From Jackrogersella multiformis (lineage: Eukaryota > Ascomycota > Sordariomycetes > Xylariales > Hypoxylaceae): a stretch of DNA of 64,000 bases. The DNA lies in the NCBI GenBank assembly GCA_902806575.1, contig CADCXD010000002.1, positions 2,604,001-2,668,000 on the forward strand, read 5' to 3'. Under the pieces are notes generated by a model. That model was not told the DNA's origin, searched no databases, and saw nothing but the letters and a program-made list of their open reading frames with translations. Each line of letters starts with the position of its first letter. Positions within the stretch are counted from its first letter, which is position 1. Positions 37,401 to 50,394 of this stretch are shown here, one piece after another. The position numbers and the translations under genes are program-made.

Positions 37401-38367
37401 GATTTTGGATTCCCTATCGTCACCTAATCCACTACCTATAGTACAATTTGCGAAGGACCAAGTTAAGCGACAGAGACAAACTGTACTCGTAAGAGTCTGG
37501 CTGATGATCGCCGCGTTCTACAGCCGCGCCAAAATGTATAGTGATGCTAAAGGTGCAATCGACGAGGCAAAAAACCTAGTGGACGGCCTAGAAAGTGAGG
37601 TCAACAAAGATGCGAGCGGTTCTATAACTCTGCAGGATCCCGGTTGGGGCGGAAAGAAACCCGTCGAGGCGCTTTGGGGTGATGTTCTGAGTGAGGTATG
37701 AGGTCTAATGTCCATCTAGACGATACTTGCTGACACAACGTAGTTGGGATATCTTGCCATCTCCGAAGATGCGCCTTACGTAGCAAGAGATTACTTCGAG
37801 GAAGCCTTGATGCACTACCCAGATCACCCTTCGGCTACCGTTGGATTGTCTAACATTCTCCTTGACATCTACGGCGAGATGCTTTTGCCACCTCCCGCAA
37901 TCCCCAGTATCACCCTACCGGATGGGCAATCGACGAATCTAATACCAGCAAGCTCAAGTCCTCGGAAATCCAAAACCAACCCCAGCGGAACAGGAAGTAT
38001 CCTTGCACTGCCGTCGACACCGCTAGGGCTTGGAGGCAACTCCCCGCAATCAAGTAATTCCTACCCCTCTACTGACGAAACCAACGACCCTTCAGCAGAC
38101 GAGCTCCCGCCTCCTTATGAAGCAAATTCATTGCCTCTCGTTGATCGACTTGCCGCTAGGGATAGGGCCTATGGACTCTTGACCGGCCTTACCAAATTGG
38201 GCACAAGTTGGAATTACTCAGACGCATGGTTTGCCTTAGCTAGGGCACATGAAGACAGTGGGCAGCCAGATAAAGCCAAGGAAGTGCTTTGGTGGTGTGT
38301 AGAACTCGAAGAAGGAATGGGTGTCCGCGAGTGGAACTGTGTTAGTGCCAACGGCTACGTGCTATAG
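34490..38367 (+). CDS. YPP1: Ypp1-like TPR protein, PI4-kinase complex (TTC7-type)
   Basis: I reconstruct four exons: 34490-34495 (only ATGAGT), 34588-34705, 34793-37695 and 37744-38367, for about 1216 aa. Exon 2 reads LEDARCEGRWDEVPELVR and KVRKHAADR, which is the N-terminal signature I remember for fungal Ypp1; the junction makes RICITTTAETEYAI. The long third exon cannot start on its own, because its first codon in an open frame is GTG lying inside the intron end (CTAACGTGTCTGCAG). Helical tetratricopeptide-like repeats run through most of the protein, with Ser/Arg-rich disordered linkers at about 36900-37250 and 37900-38120. The C-terminus (DAWFALARAHEDSGQPDKAKEVLWWCVELEE) is a typical repeat. 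Ypp1 works with Efr3 to bring the Stt4 PI4-kinase to the plasma membrane. It has been annotated elsewhere as a filamentation protein. The tiny first exon is the least certain part. Confidence 0.85.
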
Positions 38368-39813
38368 TCGACCAACGCCTCAAGGACATGCAGCGACCAG
38401 AATAATGACTGTTAGTCCGATGGGCAGACACCTATAGATATACGACATGGAAGACAAAAATTGGCGACTAGCGGGGGGTTTGATGGAGACAACGGTGTGC
38501 AAAAAGACTTCTCTATAGTGCGGACGTCATTGTTGGCTCACGCCCATATTTTTTCAGCTGCGTTAGGACGATCCATTCTATCCGGTTTTCGGTTCCTAAA
38601 CCAGGATTGATACCCTCTTGTGGCGTATTTTGTTCTCATAAAAGAAATATTAATGATTTATAGACTATTCGAAAGCTGATCCTTGGCCATAGTTGGACTA
38701 CTTGACAACCTGAGTTCGCCATATTTAGTTTCTTATTATTCAGAAAACACCGATCCGAACTTCAATATTATTCAGGTGTTCTGTGATTGGTTTCAAAATA
38801 GTAAAATGGAGATTTAGGCAGACAATGGCGGAGTGGGAGAATGACCAAGAGGCAAGGTTTCGATCTAAACTGGTATATATTTTATTTCTATAAAGTTCTC
38901 TAGAGCTCGAGAAGAGATGTCTAGTCTATTCCCGATTTATAATCCGACCCTCCTCGCAATGTTCGTTCGCCCTTCGTTGATTATGTCTGACAGCCTCATA
39001 CTCGCGTCATAGTCCAGACCAGCGGAGGGGGTTAAGCAGACCGACCCGTATATAGATACACATGATGAGCCCAGCTCTCTGGATGTGACCTAAGATCTAG
39101 TCGGCCGAGCATCCCAAGAATGTTTTGAGTTCACCTCGAAGCAGGGTCCGTCCTCGCGGCAGGTCGACGATGACCTCACTTGTTATTTAATCGACAACTC
39201 TAATATGAGACGGATGTATCGGGAAGCTTCTTCATATTATTAATCATTCCTCCCGATATTCATAATTGCCGAACTGCGAAAGCTAATCCTTAGTGATCGA
39301 TGCCGCGACCTTGGACTTGGTATCTCGCCATCCCCCCTTTTTTCCGCCCTTGCGGCTAGGACAATGGCAAACAACTGGGCTAGATTTGTGCGGACGTCTT
39401 CGAGATGGTGTGGCCATGTGCGCTGGCCCACTTAGGACTACATCATCGACCCTACGAGCTTCAGACAGGGTTGCGTCATATCTCGCGGATGGATGCTATT
39501 GTGCATTGGCGCGGGCGGGTTTAGCTTGGGATATGCAAGTTACGATATTGTTGTCGTCAATCATGAACTCAAACCTTTGGAATCTTTTCCCATGGTATTT
39601 GTAATCATTGCCGCGAAAGGGCGAGCCCTACGCTATGCTGCTTCTCCTCTGTGTATATCGCGATGGGTATAAGACAGTGACTTTCCCCCCCTGGTTTTTG
39701 GCTGGATCTCTCACATATCTGGAAGAGCTTAATTTTTAAAAAGATAAATTTAAGGCTATATCAGTACGACCTACTATCACCCCCTATAACACACATTTAT
39801 TATTTTGCAAACC
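38368..39813. other. Intergenic region
   Basis: I see no gene. A short open start (ATG at 38825, MAEWENDQEARFRSKL followed by a GTATAT donor-like site) is not continued by any recognisable exon. The last part should hold the promoter of the small secreted protein gene. Confidence 0.45.
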
Positions 39814-40329
39814 ATGCAAGTCAAGTCTGTCCTAGCAGCAGCTCTGTTAGTTGCCCCCGGCGTCCTGTCCGCTCCAACTCCGGGCGAGGCCGTGAAGCCT
39901 CTAGACGAGCGTACCGCAATCAACGTTAGTCTCCATCATACCTTTATTTAAGACGGCAGTCCTGATCTAATATGTGCATAGGCCAATATCCCAGCTCGTG
40001 GGGAAGGCGGAGAAGACCCCAAGAAGGAGGAATGGTATAAACATAATGAAGGCTACGGCGGTTACGGCGGCTACGGCGGGCACCCACGGGCTCGAGATGG
40101 AGAGGGCGGTGACCGCCACGGAGACGGGTATCGCGATGGCTACCGTGATGGCTATGGTGGCCATGGAGGCTACGGCGACAGATACGGTGACCACTGGGGA
40201 AAGGATGGAAAGAGCGAGAAGCACGAGAAGAGAGGCGGCGAGGAGGCTGATCACGATCATGATTACGATTGGTATCGCCGCCACCACTGGCATCACCACA
40301 ACAACGGGTGGTATCCTCCTCGTCGTTAA
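39814..40329 (+). CDS. Small secreted Gly/Tyr/His/Asp-rich protein
   Basis: There are two exons, 39814-39924 and 39982-40329, separated by a 57-nt GT-AG intron (GTTAGT donor, TGCATAG end), for 152 aa. The first exon encodes a clear signal peptide (MQVKSVLAAALLVAPGVLSA), probably cut after the LSA. The mature part is rich in Gly, Tyr, Asp, His and Arg: GYGGYGGYGGHP, DGYRDGYRDGYGGHGGYG, and a C-terminal HHWHHHNNGWYPPRR. KHEKRGG could be a Kex2 site. No cysteine is present, so it is not a disulfide-stabilised effector. His/Asp clusters could bind metal, and the GYGG repeats look like an adhesive or structural glycine-rich protein. I do not recognise a named family. The intron phase, the single clean frame and the signal peptide make it a real gene, although neither exon is a long frame. 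Confidence 0.8.
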
Positions 40330-41610
40330 GTGCTACGGGGTATGACCAGATATATCTCGCAAGGTTGGAAGGGTCGCACTCGGTGATGAGTATAGTTTTT
40401 CTTATTCTTATGAGACAATCAGTTGATGAATCATTATTGTCTACTATATCATTCGTTAATATATAATCTAATGATTTAAATATATGCATATTCTAAGATA
40501 ATTAAGTGAGACTTTTTCAATTTAGAATTCCTGAGATATTGGGATAATATGAAGTTTTATAAAAAGGGGTTATATTTAGCTAGTCTCATTAACCTGTCCT
40601 AAAGTTTCTATCAAGTTTCTCTAGTCATTTACCCCTTTTTATTAATCTTTGCTTACATTTACGAATGAAACACATATAAATATTGGTAAGGGCTTACCCT
40701 ATTAGAGATTTGATTTCATTCATAATGAAAAGGGATGGAATCGCTATCATGTGTTGAAGATACAACATGTCTGATTAAGCTACCCTAAGTAGGTACCTAC
40801 CTAGGTAGGTTACATTACCTAGATTACATTAAGTTACAACTATATTCAACTAAGAGCCCATGACAAGCATCACGCCTTTCTACGTTAGCATAATTTATAT
40901 AGGTACCTACTTAGGTAAATAAGGGGATTTCAAAGACGTACGAAAATTTGTATCACCTAAATATCAAATTAGTGAAACTAAAATGGAGATGCTATATTTA
41001 TCAAGCGTTATCACATAAAAACTGGGTACCTAGGTAATTACCCTAGGTAGGTATGATGATATTGAGTGCTCATTGTTTATATTTCTAAGTTTAGGTGCTT
41101 ATAGAGTGGTACCAGGTAGTCGGGCATCGAGTTACACCAGATCTCGGTATAGGGGGGCGTAGGTAGGACGCTTACCTCACCTTAGTTACTCCCAGGTTTC
41201 CACTATAAATTAATTAATAGGTAAATGAAAAGACAGCAGCCACGTGATGCCTACCTGGAGAGCATCGATTCTCCCATTTCCCTATCTCAAACTCTTTTTA
41301 TCTTAACTTTGCAAACGCTTCTCCACAACTCATAAAACAACATACTACAACTATTTTCACGAGCTACTAATACACTAGCACTGGCATTACGTACGGCGCG
41401 TGATGGAATGCCAATAACACATAGCAGCATTTTAGATTCATTCCTTCAACGCTGACCTAGCTGTATAGGCGCTTAACGTATACACTCGACTCGCCGGATT
41501 TTCTTGTCTTCCCTACCTAGGTACATAATACCTTAGGTACCTAAGGTACCCTAGTAGGTAATTGGCCAAGGAAAAGAAGGAAAAAAAAACCAGAGAATAC
41601 ATACGAGAAT
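40330..41610. other. AT-rich intergenic region with palindromes
   Basis: TACCTAGGTAGG-type elements lie at 40788-40815, 40900-40918, 41025-41056 and 41512-41562, the last directly upstream of the methyltransferase start. I see no gene. Confidence 0.5.
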
Positions 41611-42759
41611 ATGCCCGTTGCACCAGACTCCCTGATCAGCGCCGACGACGGCCGCAAGTACTGGGCGGCTGTCGACGCTGACGTCAACGGCATGCTGGGC
41701 GGCTATCCCAGCGTCTCGCGCATCGACCTGAGGGGCTCGAGGAGCTTTCTCGCCAAGCTTGGCTTCGGCCGCGTAAACGGTGTCAAGGCTATAGGAAGGG
41801 CTATGGAGGGCGGTGCTGGGTACGTATTTTATTTTATCTTATTTTTTTGACCAGTCTTTTGTTTCTCAATTTCATATGGTATCTACGCTATTTGTGTTAT
41901 GTTGTTCTTTTTCAGCCCCCAACCCCTTTTTATTTTTTATCTTGCCTGTCCCCTCTTTTCTATTTTTTGCGTCCCGAATCCTTCGGTCTTCCTGCAAGAC
42001 ATGGATATAAGCAGGTGCCTGTATGCGCATACGCACAGCACAGGCGGACTAGTGTTAGCGCGGGAGCGAGAAGGCGAGAAGTAGGCATGCAGATGCAGAT
42101 ATAGACCCCGATATAGGCGCTGTGCATATGTGGCTGAGACATGTTGGTTGCAGGATCGGACGCATAACCGAAGGACTGCTTCTGGATGTCGCCGAGACGG
42201 TCGACGTGGTGGAGCCCATCGCCAAGTTCACGGCCGCGCTTGTCGGCCGCCCGGGCGTCGGCCGCATCTACAACGTCGGGCTCGAGGAGTGGCGGCCGGG
42301 AGAGGTAGATGACGGTACCACGACGTACGACCTGATCTGGAATCAGTGGTGCCTAGGCCACCTGACAGACCAGCAGCTCGAGGCGTACCTCAGACGGTGC
42401 GGCGCCTCGCTAAGCGTGGGCGACGATGGCAAAATTAAAGGCGTTATTGTGGTAAAGGAGAACCTAAGCACGTCAGGGCAGGACTTATTCGATGAGGTGG
42501 ATAGCAGTGTTACGAGGTACGTCTTACCTAATATCCAACACTGAACGAGCGCTTCGACTATTTCCCCTTCATCTTCCATACACGGACGTCTTGGTTAACA
42601 ATGCTACCATGTCACAGACTAGACGAAAGCTTCAGGGAGATTTTCGAGGACGCCGGATTATACATAGTCAAGACGGAGCTGCAGCATGGATTCCCCCAGG
42701 AGCTATACCCCGTGCGCATGTACGCGCTTAAGCCCAGGGAGATTGATCCCACAGAATGA
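41611..42759 (+). CDS. TAE1: Alpha-N-terminal protein methyltransferase (NTMT1/Tae1 type)
   Basis: There are three exons, 41611-41819, 42154-42516 and 42618-42759, for 237 aa, the usual length for the family. The SAM-binding motif is rebuilt across intron 1 as EGGAGIGRITEG, and VDVVEP follows as the second strand with its acidic residue. NQWCLGHLTD matches the substrate-side motif of the human enzyme (QWVIGHLTD), and VVKEN is the later conserved strand. The final exon (LDESFREIFEDAGL ... YPVRMYALKP) is also typical. The enzyme methylates the free alpha-amine of proteins starting X-Pro-Lys/Arg after Met removal, such as ribosomal proteins. Intron 1 is long for this window (334 nt). The gene is convergent with the SMP-30-like gene, 196 bp apart. 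Confidence 0.9.
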
Positions 42760-42955
42760 GTAAAAATTTATAATCCTCTATTGGCTACGAGAGTGCTCGT
42801 CGTCTCATCATATATAGAGATCGATGACCACCCCCACCTAAGAAGATCTCGCGCGTGAAAACCGTCTAAGTACCAATGCCTATTCTTGTTGTCTATCATC
42901 ATCTACCATCCCGTAGCTCCCACGACGGTCTAGACGAACTCGCAACAGTTCCGGA

Positions 42956-44653
42956 TCAAGATGCCGGATCCGCCTCCTTGCTCAGCTTAAACAGGAACGG
43001 ATCCAACCCCCTCACGCCGACATCGACCCTGAACAGCGCACCGCTAAGCTCGACCTCCTCGGCCGTGCCCTCGCCGTCCTCCATCCCCGCCGTCGTGATG
43101 AACAGCTCCGTGCCCACGAACTGCGGGCACGTGACGTTCTTGGTCGGGAGCCGTATCTCGCCGACCAGCTTCCCGTCGGGGCTGATCTTCAGCACGCGGC
43201 TCTCGCCGTACACGGCCTGCCACAGGTAGCCCTCGACGTCGACGCGGAAGCCGTCGGGCTCGCCGGGCCCGTCGTGCACGTAGAAGGGGCGGTCGTCGGT
43301 CGTGTCGCCGGTGGCCGGGTCGTACGCCTGCGCGAAGACGGTGCGCTCCGTCGAGTTGGTGAAGTACTGCGTGCGCCCGTCCGGCGACCACCCCACCGAG
43401 TTCGGGATCGTCACCGGATGCCGCATCGTCCGCGCCGCCGCGCCCGTCCCGTCGAACAGGAACACCGAGCCTGTGGCGTTTGGGCCTTCGCTTTAGCAAG
43501 GCGCTCGGCTAGCAGCTTATCTACATACTACGTAGCGCGCTTCTCGCGGCTGCGTCCCGTGCTTCCGCCCGCGGGTGGCGACGCGCGCGTAAACTCGCAT
43601 AGACGCTAGTCTATGCTGACGCTTAGGCGTCATTGCCGCCTGCTTGCTTTCTTTCCAGCCCCCGTGTGGATACGCAGGTAGGTAGGAGGTAGCAGCAGGC
43701 GTTGTAACGTCGAAGACGAGACTAGCAACCCCCCGACATGACTCGCGGCCGCGGCCCCGGTACGTGGGAGAAGAAACAAGATGTCGTGACGGGGAATAGA
43801 AGGAAAATTCAATAGTCCACGGGGCCCTTCCCCTTCCGGGATCGCATGCAGGGACCGCGTATACTAGAGCGGATCCCTGAAGGGAAAAAATAATATTCCT
43901 ATACACATATAGACAATTCACGAGGCGCGCGAAATGAGGTAGCGCTTGGGATCCGCTTCCCGCGGCCCCTCCCTCCCTAGCCGGCTAGGCTAGGCGCGAG
44001 GGAAAACCCCGATGGGGGTTTTCGAATAGTATGGAGAAATAGGGAATAGTAATAATAGCAATATTAAGAACAATAATGAAAACTCTTCGCTGCTGCTCTT
44101 AAGCTTAAAAAGAGACTTAAGGTCGGGGATGGGCCGAGGTTGGATGCCGAGCGCTAATATGTATAAAAACTTGTTTAGTAAAATAAAATAAAAACTCACC
44201 TTCAGGTTGCAAGTCGAGGCCGATATCGGTCATAGCGCCGAGCCAGAGGCGGCCGTGGGGGTCGACAGCGCCGTCGTTGCTGCGCAGGCGCTCGTTGTCG
44301 GCGGCGGCGCCGAAGCGCGCGACGTACTCGTAGGAGCCGGAGCGGCGGTCCAGGACGGCGACGCCGTACTTGGCGCCGACGGCGATGCGGTCGCGGGGGT
44401 CGACGCCCTCGATGTCGGCCGTCACCCCGACGGGCGTGTCGAGCTGGATGGTCTCGACCGCCGCGCCGCTGCTGCTCAGGTCCACCGAGTGCACCCGCTT
44501 CTTCTTGATGTCGACGAAGCGCAGCCGGTGCGCCGCCGCCTCGTAGTACGGGCCCTCGCCCAGCCCGCAGTGCAGGTTGAGGTACGGCTGCGCGACGTGC
44601 CACTGCTGCAGCGGCTGCGGCTGCGGCGCTGGCGTGGCCTCCGCGGTAGTCAT
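42956..44653 (-). CDS. SMP-30/gluconolactonase-like protein (regucalcin family)
   Basis: There are two exons, 44653-44200 and 43470-42956, separated by a 729-nt intron, for 322 aa. The metal-binding residues of the family are visible: the Glu of LGEGPYYE (E33), the Asn of PNSVGWSPDG (about N174) and the Asp of GEPDGFRVD (about D223); LRSNDGAVDPHGRLWLGAM is the classic blade segment. The junction rebuilds LQPEGSVFLFDG in phase. The fold is a six-bladed beta-propeller, and family members hydrolyse sugar lactones or related esters with a divalent metal. No signal peptide is present, so it is probably cytosolic. Exons are notably GC-rich. The substrate cannot be read from the sequence. Confidence 0.87.
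43471..44199 (-). other. Unusually long (729-nt) intron of the SMP-30-like gene
   Basis: The donor is G|GTGAGT at 44199 and the acceptor is CCACAG ending at 43471, joining E-G in phase. The intron contains small hairpins, for example ATAGAC-GCTA-GTCTAT and GACGC-TTAG-GCGTC near 43600-43630, and CCTAGCCGGCTAGG near 43975-43990. It has no frame that resembles an exon of this family, because the protein is complete without it. Confidence 0.7.
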
Positions 44654-47600
44654 CCTTCCTTGCTTGGGTTAGGCAGGTTTTAGATATTCCTTATCTCCTG
44701 TTACTTTTGCTTTTTGTTGGAGGCGCGAAAGGGGTTGGAGGATATAAGTAAATAGGCTCCCTTGCTTTCGGGCGTGCGCTTAGGAGGTGAATGGGACGTA
44801 TGGCTGCTGCGTGTTGGTTGAGGGGGAACGCTCTAGTGGTTCGTATGTCTCGGGATTTAATGAAGAATTGAAATTTAGAGTCGCCTCGTGCCGAGTCGGT
44901 AGAGGCGCTAATAGAGCGGGACTCGGATCGGATCCGTCGTCTAGCTACCTAGATAGCTAACCCCTTGTGTGTTTAGCGGTTTGCGAAGAAAGCTGCCGGA
45001 AATGTTGCACATGCAATACCGTCGAGAATTAGTCGAATCATCTAGCATCCAACTTTTCTGATAGTCCCGGGTATTGGGTGTAAAAAGAAAATATATGTTA
45101 TTATATTTGTGTCATAATGGGAAACTATTAGACGCCATCGCGAATATTACGGAACACGGGCCTAGCATCCGCGAGAATAGAGACCAGATTCCTCGTTTAA
45201 TTTGTTTACGGCTTAATAGGCCTGGCAAGACTGATTTTCGGTCGAATCGTGCCGGCGTCGAGTTACTCTCGTGGCGGCTGTATCTTTCAGCTTATTCCTT
45301 TCCTTCGCTTGGCGGATGAATACGGCCTGTTGTCGAATACGACATATATATACTTACATGTATTTACTTAAAACAGTATACTTGCCCGAAAGAAGACGTG
45401 CTCTCATTATTAGAAATCGAACTTGAAGTGAAGTCGAGATGCGAAAAGTCCAAAGCAGCTAACTGAGTTTAAAACGCAGCTCACTTGAGAGGTCTAACTT
45501 ACACGCCGACAGCTGTAAGCGTTTTCCTGCTGCATGAAATTGACATTTCTGCACTGCTTAGCATAGATGATGGAAAGAGATTCCGATACCAATAATACGG
45601 CTTTTAAACAATATGATATGCATCCCAGTTGTCCTCTGTGCCTGCAAAGCGCAATAAGCGGTAATCGGCTTGATGATCTCTGGCTTTACGAAAGGAGAAA
45701 GTTGGCATGCCACCATACGATGTACATACGTGTGACCTAGCCAACGCACATGGCTCTATGTAGGTGGCTGGTTCTAATGAAGGGGCAATTGCCTAGAATA
45801 GAGAAGTGATGATATCGTGAGTTTTGCAGAATCCGCATTCAGAGCCCCTCCTTGCGGGTTGGTGACCGCTTGTTGCGAATCGCATGGGTCCACGATAGCC
45901 AGGTGGCGTGGAAGAAGCTACTTGGTTGTAGGTAGGGAATTGGGAGGATTGAGGGGGCAACGGATCACTGATGCAGGTAAAAGGGAGGCAAGGCATGAAA
46001 GTTGAAACTTGTCGGTGTAGGCATCGTGAAAGGACGGATTTCCCTCTGCGACGATTGCAAGTCCCACTAGTCTGCTCACGAGAGCTTCGGGCGTCGGGTG
46101 CGTCATGTGTGCATGAAATATGCACCCCATCCGGAATCAAACAAGCGGCCGTGGTTTTGTCCACGAAGACGACACTCCTGGGGATCTGGACTTGTTGGCC
46201 GACACGATGGATCTAGCCAAGATAACATTTAGCTGAACTGACTACATTAATTCGACAGAAGAGGTTGACCTTTGTGGATTCGAGCCGTCCCGCACGGCCA
46301 TCTGTATGTACATAGTAGAACCCGCCAACACTGACGAACCACATGATCATAGACTGATGCGGGCAAGTCTTCCAGAATCTTAATTCCACGGATCGCATCT
46401 TGTAGAAAAAGAAAAAGGCAAGGCCAAGGTGAGAAAGGAACGGAAATAGGCACTGTTTATTAGAAGCTAAAAGTAATAAATGACGCGTGAGTGCGGCCCC
46501 CCGGCCTCCGTACGGCTACGATGGTTGGCTGTACACCACGAATCCTTGTCGAGGTCTTTCGGGGGGCGGTGATTGATCGATATGTTTACCATGTATGGTC
46601 TTCGTAATAATAATAGCTCAAAGTAGCCAGATCCCCGTGCGTAGGTTCGGTAGCGATTGTGTTCGACAATCTGTGTATCACTGCATCGGCATTGATGACG
46701 ATGATAATAATAAAGGATATTATAGGAGGAGTGCGTGTAGTATAGTCAGTCGTATGTACTCCGTAGCACCAAAGTCGTTCAACTGTGGGGGTTTCGGAGG
46801 GGAGAAGGCATGCTAGCCATGTGTCGACGAGACATGAGGAAGCGGAATCGTGAAAATTGTAACTGCACTACACTAGTGTAGTACGACGTAGTATGTACAT
46901 GCTGTCGTGACATGTTTCTGTACTCAGTACTGATACCCCGTATGGTAACCCGGCTGCGTGGAGTAGATTGGTGGTTCACCGCTGATACCAATGTCGTTCT
47001 AGGATGGCGACCACCCGGGCCTGTAGTGTAGTGTAATGTACATACCTAGGTACATACAGTTCCGTACAGGTACACACACGGATATGCCACAGCCTGGTAG
47101 GTATTCGAACTTCGACCGGTCAGACTAGCGAACCTCGCATCCCCGGTCCTTGACGTGTGGGTAGAACGAAGTGACAAGTCGTTTTTACGTTACATTGCGA
47201 AGTCCTGGAAGCTGGGTTGTGAAGCCATTTTGCAATGGATGGATTATGGATGTCGTACTGTGGTAGTGTTTTTCGACCCCTGCTCCCCGAGCTTTTGAGC
47301 TGCAGCCAAATCCTTATTAGCTGCAGCTATGCTCTGCATGCCATGCCATGCCATACATGACACATTTTCCAGAATCTTAAGAATCTCCAAGGGAAGCACG
47401 CGAAAATGGCCCCCCAATTCAATCTCCAGATCCAGATACGGAGCCTCGGCAGAGAGGGGACCAGCCCGAACTGCTGGGTACCTATTATTCTTTGCCTTTT
47501 TTTATTTCTTATTTCTTATCTCTCAGTCTCTCAACATTATCATCTCTTAAGCGAGGCGTATGCCGCGCTACTATATGAGCGCCTAAATTTCTTATTAGTG

Positions 47601-50394
47601 GATTTCTTCGTAAACCGATGGTACCTACCTCTCGGTACCGGTTTATTATTATTGTATTTATTAGCATAAGCACCTAGGTAAGTAACTTATTAATAACGCT
47701 ACTTGTGAAAACCAGCTTTAACAGGTTTTGATGGATATTTGTGTCATTTATGAATATGTCTTGAGGTCGAGTTGGGATGGGGTTTTTTTTGGGGGGGAGT
47801 CTGCTATGTCCTCGCTAAACATCGAGAGGATGTTTGTTCTACAGTGCTGATTCTCAAGTATTCCCTCCACCGGTTGCGGCTGGGAACGCGCATGACTGGT
47901 AGGATTTGGTGGATCATTCATCACCCGGAACTCATGGCCTACGGGTGCCATTATTTCCGCTGGTGGCGTATGACAGACGCCTTTTGTTGACCACGGCTGT
48001 TAATTAAATAGGTTTGATTAAACCAATGATGCTATCCCACCAGCTACCGGAAGAGTCGTGGGCTGTTTAAGGTCCGCAAACAATGATGTACATACTGTGC
48101 CGTATGTACTTATGACTTCCGTGGCTGCCGGTACGAGGTAGCTCGAGTAAGTCCCGACTCAAGAAAGTACCTACCGCTAAAAATAGGGCGAAATGATGTG
48201 TAAGAAAGCATTCTTTGCAGAAACCTATGTGACGAGGCAGGATAGCCTCAACAGAAGACGCAAATTACTTCATTCAACCATGTCTCGGACCTTGTTCCTG
48301 CGTTGAAAACCGGACCAGCCGTGAATTCTCCGAGTGCGTAACAAAAACAGGGGAAGGCATATTAAAAAAAAAAAGTAAATTAGAGCCAAGGACAAAACCA
48401 TCCGAAGTATAATGTTGCGACGTTGTTTCTTGCTAATCTTCGAGGCCTTATTTCCTTTTTTGTCTTAGGGGAATCGGTTCCCTGGTATATTGTCATAAAG
48501 AATCTCTAGTGATGCTACGATGATGTGATTGATCAATCGTCAAATTGGTTTTCGAAATGGAGAATGCAACCTATCGATGGACTGGACGGTCAGGCAAGAT
48601 TAGCCACCACCAGTACATACCTAGGCTGCTAGGTAAGTTGTGTGATTACACGAAATCGTAATTATTATCTGCAGACTTACCTGTTGAGTCACCTTTTGCT
48701 TTTCTCGGCTGTCTCGTCATATTTCGTGATAACTACACTACTGACGAAAGCCGGATACCCACGTTGCCCGTTGCCCGCTGCCACGAGGTTTCAAAAGCAC
48801 TGCCCTGTTTGGCTCGATTCGGAATTGCAAAACAAGCCACCCAGCTCACTCTGGTGCTAGTCCGGATAGAGCTTAGGGTGTGGCTTTCTATCCAGGCTGC
48901 TGGGTTGAGAGTGTCGACAGAGGATCCTTGCGCTTACGGGCCGCCAAACAGAAGGGTTTAATCTCAACGCAAGAGAGCTTTCATCTGTGTGGTGTGTTCC
49001 TATGGCCGCATAGAAGGCCGCAGGACACAAGGCTTAGATAGGTATGTATGTGGCCTACATATTACATACTACTACAATGTGGTATGCAGGTATGTAGTGT
49101 ACGCATGTCGACCGGGTCCAGATGGTGGTCTCATCACATGAACCATCCCATGATAATGGCAGAACTCGCAGGTTCCCGTACATCATAGATGGCCTAGCGC
49201 ACATACATAATACATATGTATGTATGCATGGTCAGAATGCCGTGGCCCGCGAGCCCGAGTCCCGGTATACGCTCATGCAGTGTGCGCGCTTGTGTACTTG
49301 TCTTGCTGAATCCCTTTCCTTCAGTGAAGCTTTTGCGGATTCGGGCAGCCATCAAGATGCCAAGAGAAGACCCCTGGCATGACCACCCAGTTTAATGTGA
49401 CAAATATGGCTCCCTTGCAAAGCCGGCTTACCGGGGAAAAGATGATGAAGTAATAAGTACTAGTGTACACTAGTAGACTGGGAAGTACCGTGGGCCGTTC
49501 CGGAGTTCGAGTCGACGAGATACTGTGTGTCCTCGTGTCGGTAGGTAGGTCGATGTGACGCTCCAGAAATTATTATGAGCTATTGTAACTGCAACTCAGA
49601 TAGCTCATCAGCGTTGTGTTGTCCTGTAGCCTAATTAATGCACAGATACGGAGGCGCTCCCAATCCGCTGGCATGCGTTTATTAGGATGTCGAGCTTCTT
49701 GTAAGTTGTAAGACACCTTTCGCAGCACAGCAGTACCAGCAGTACCAGCAGTACCCATGCGTGAGGTCGTCAGATCAGCAAGTAGGCGTTGATACCATCG
49801 CGCCCCGCAACTGACCGACTAACGAAGCTACAGTAGCTGTCTGTCCTGCGTGTATCGGCGATCCTTCTGCGGCCGGCCTGTTGGTCATGCTGACATGGCT
49901 GGCATGGTGTGGCTTCGGTCATAATTGATGAGGCATGGGCTTTGGCGGTTGGGCTGGAATCCAACCGGGCCACACACGTTGGTACCTGATCGCTTGATCT
50001 GCCTTATTGTACCTCATGTATTCCATATAGTATGTGGTAGGTATGTGGTAGGCGGTATGTGGGGAGGTATATACAGTAAGGTAGGTATAGGTATGTATGT
50101 ATATTGATGATGGGATATGTATGTAGGTCTGAGGTTGGAGAGAGGAAGAGAGGCTGGATTGTAAGTAGGTACCTAGGTACCTATAGATATGTATATGTAG
50201 GTCAGCGGCGAGGGTTAGAACCTTGGAAGGATGCAGGGCTTTTTGTCAGCTGCCCCCGGGTGTATTTATTTTATACAGTTGTACAGCTACAACAATTTAC
50301 ATAGGTACCTAGTATATATGGAAACATATACGAAGTATATAATACTTTATTTTATTTACCTTTACCATACCTCCTTCCTATCTTACCTATGTAA

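Noticed and set aside
45793..46164. A 123-codon minus-strand frame in the second desert.
   Set aside because: It starts with GTG rather than ATG, and I recognise no domain.
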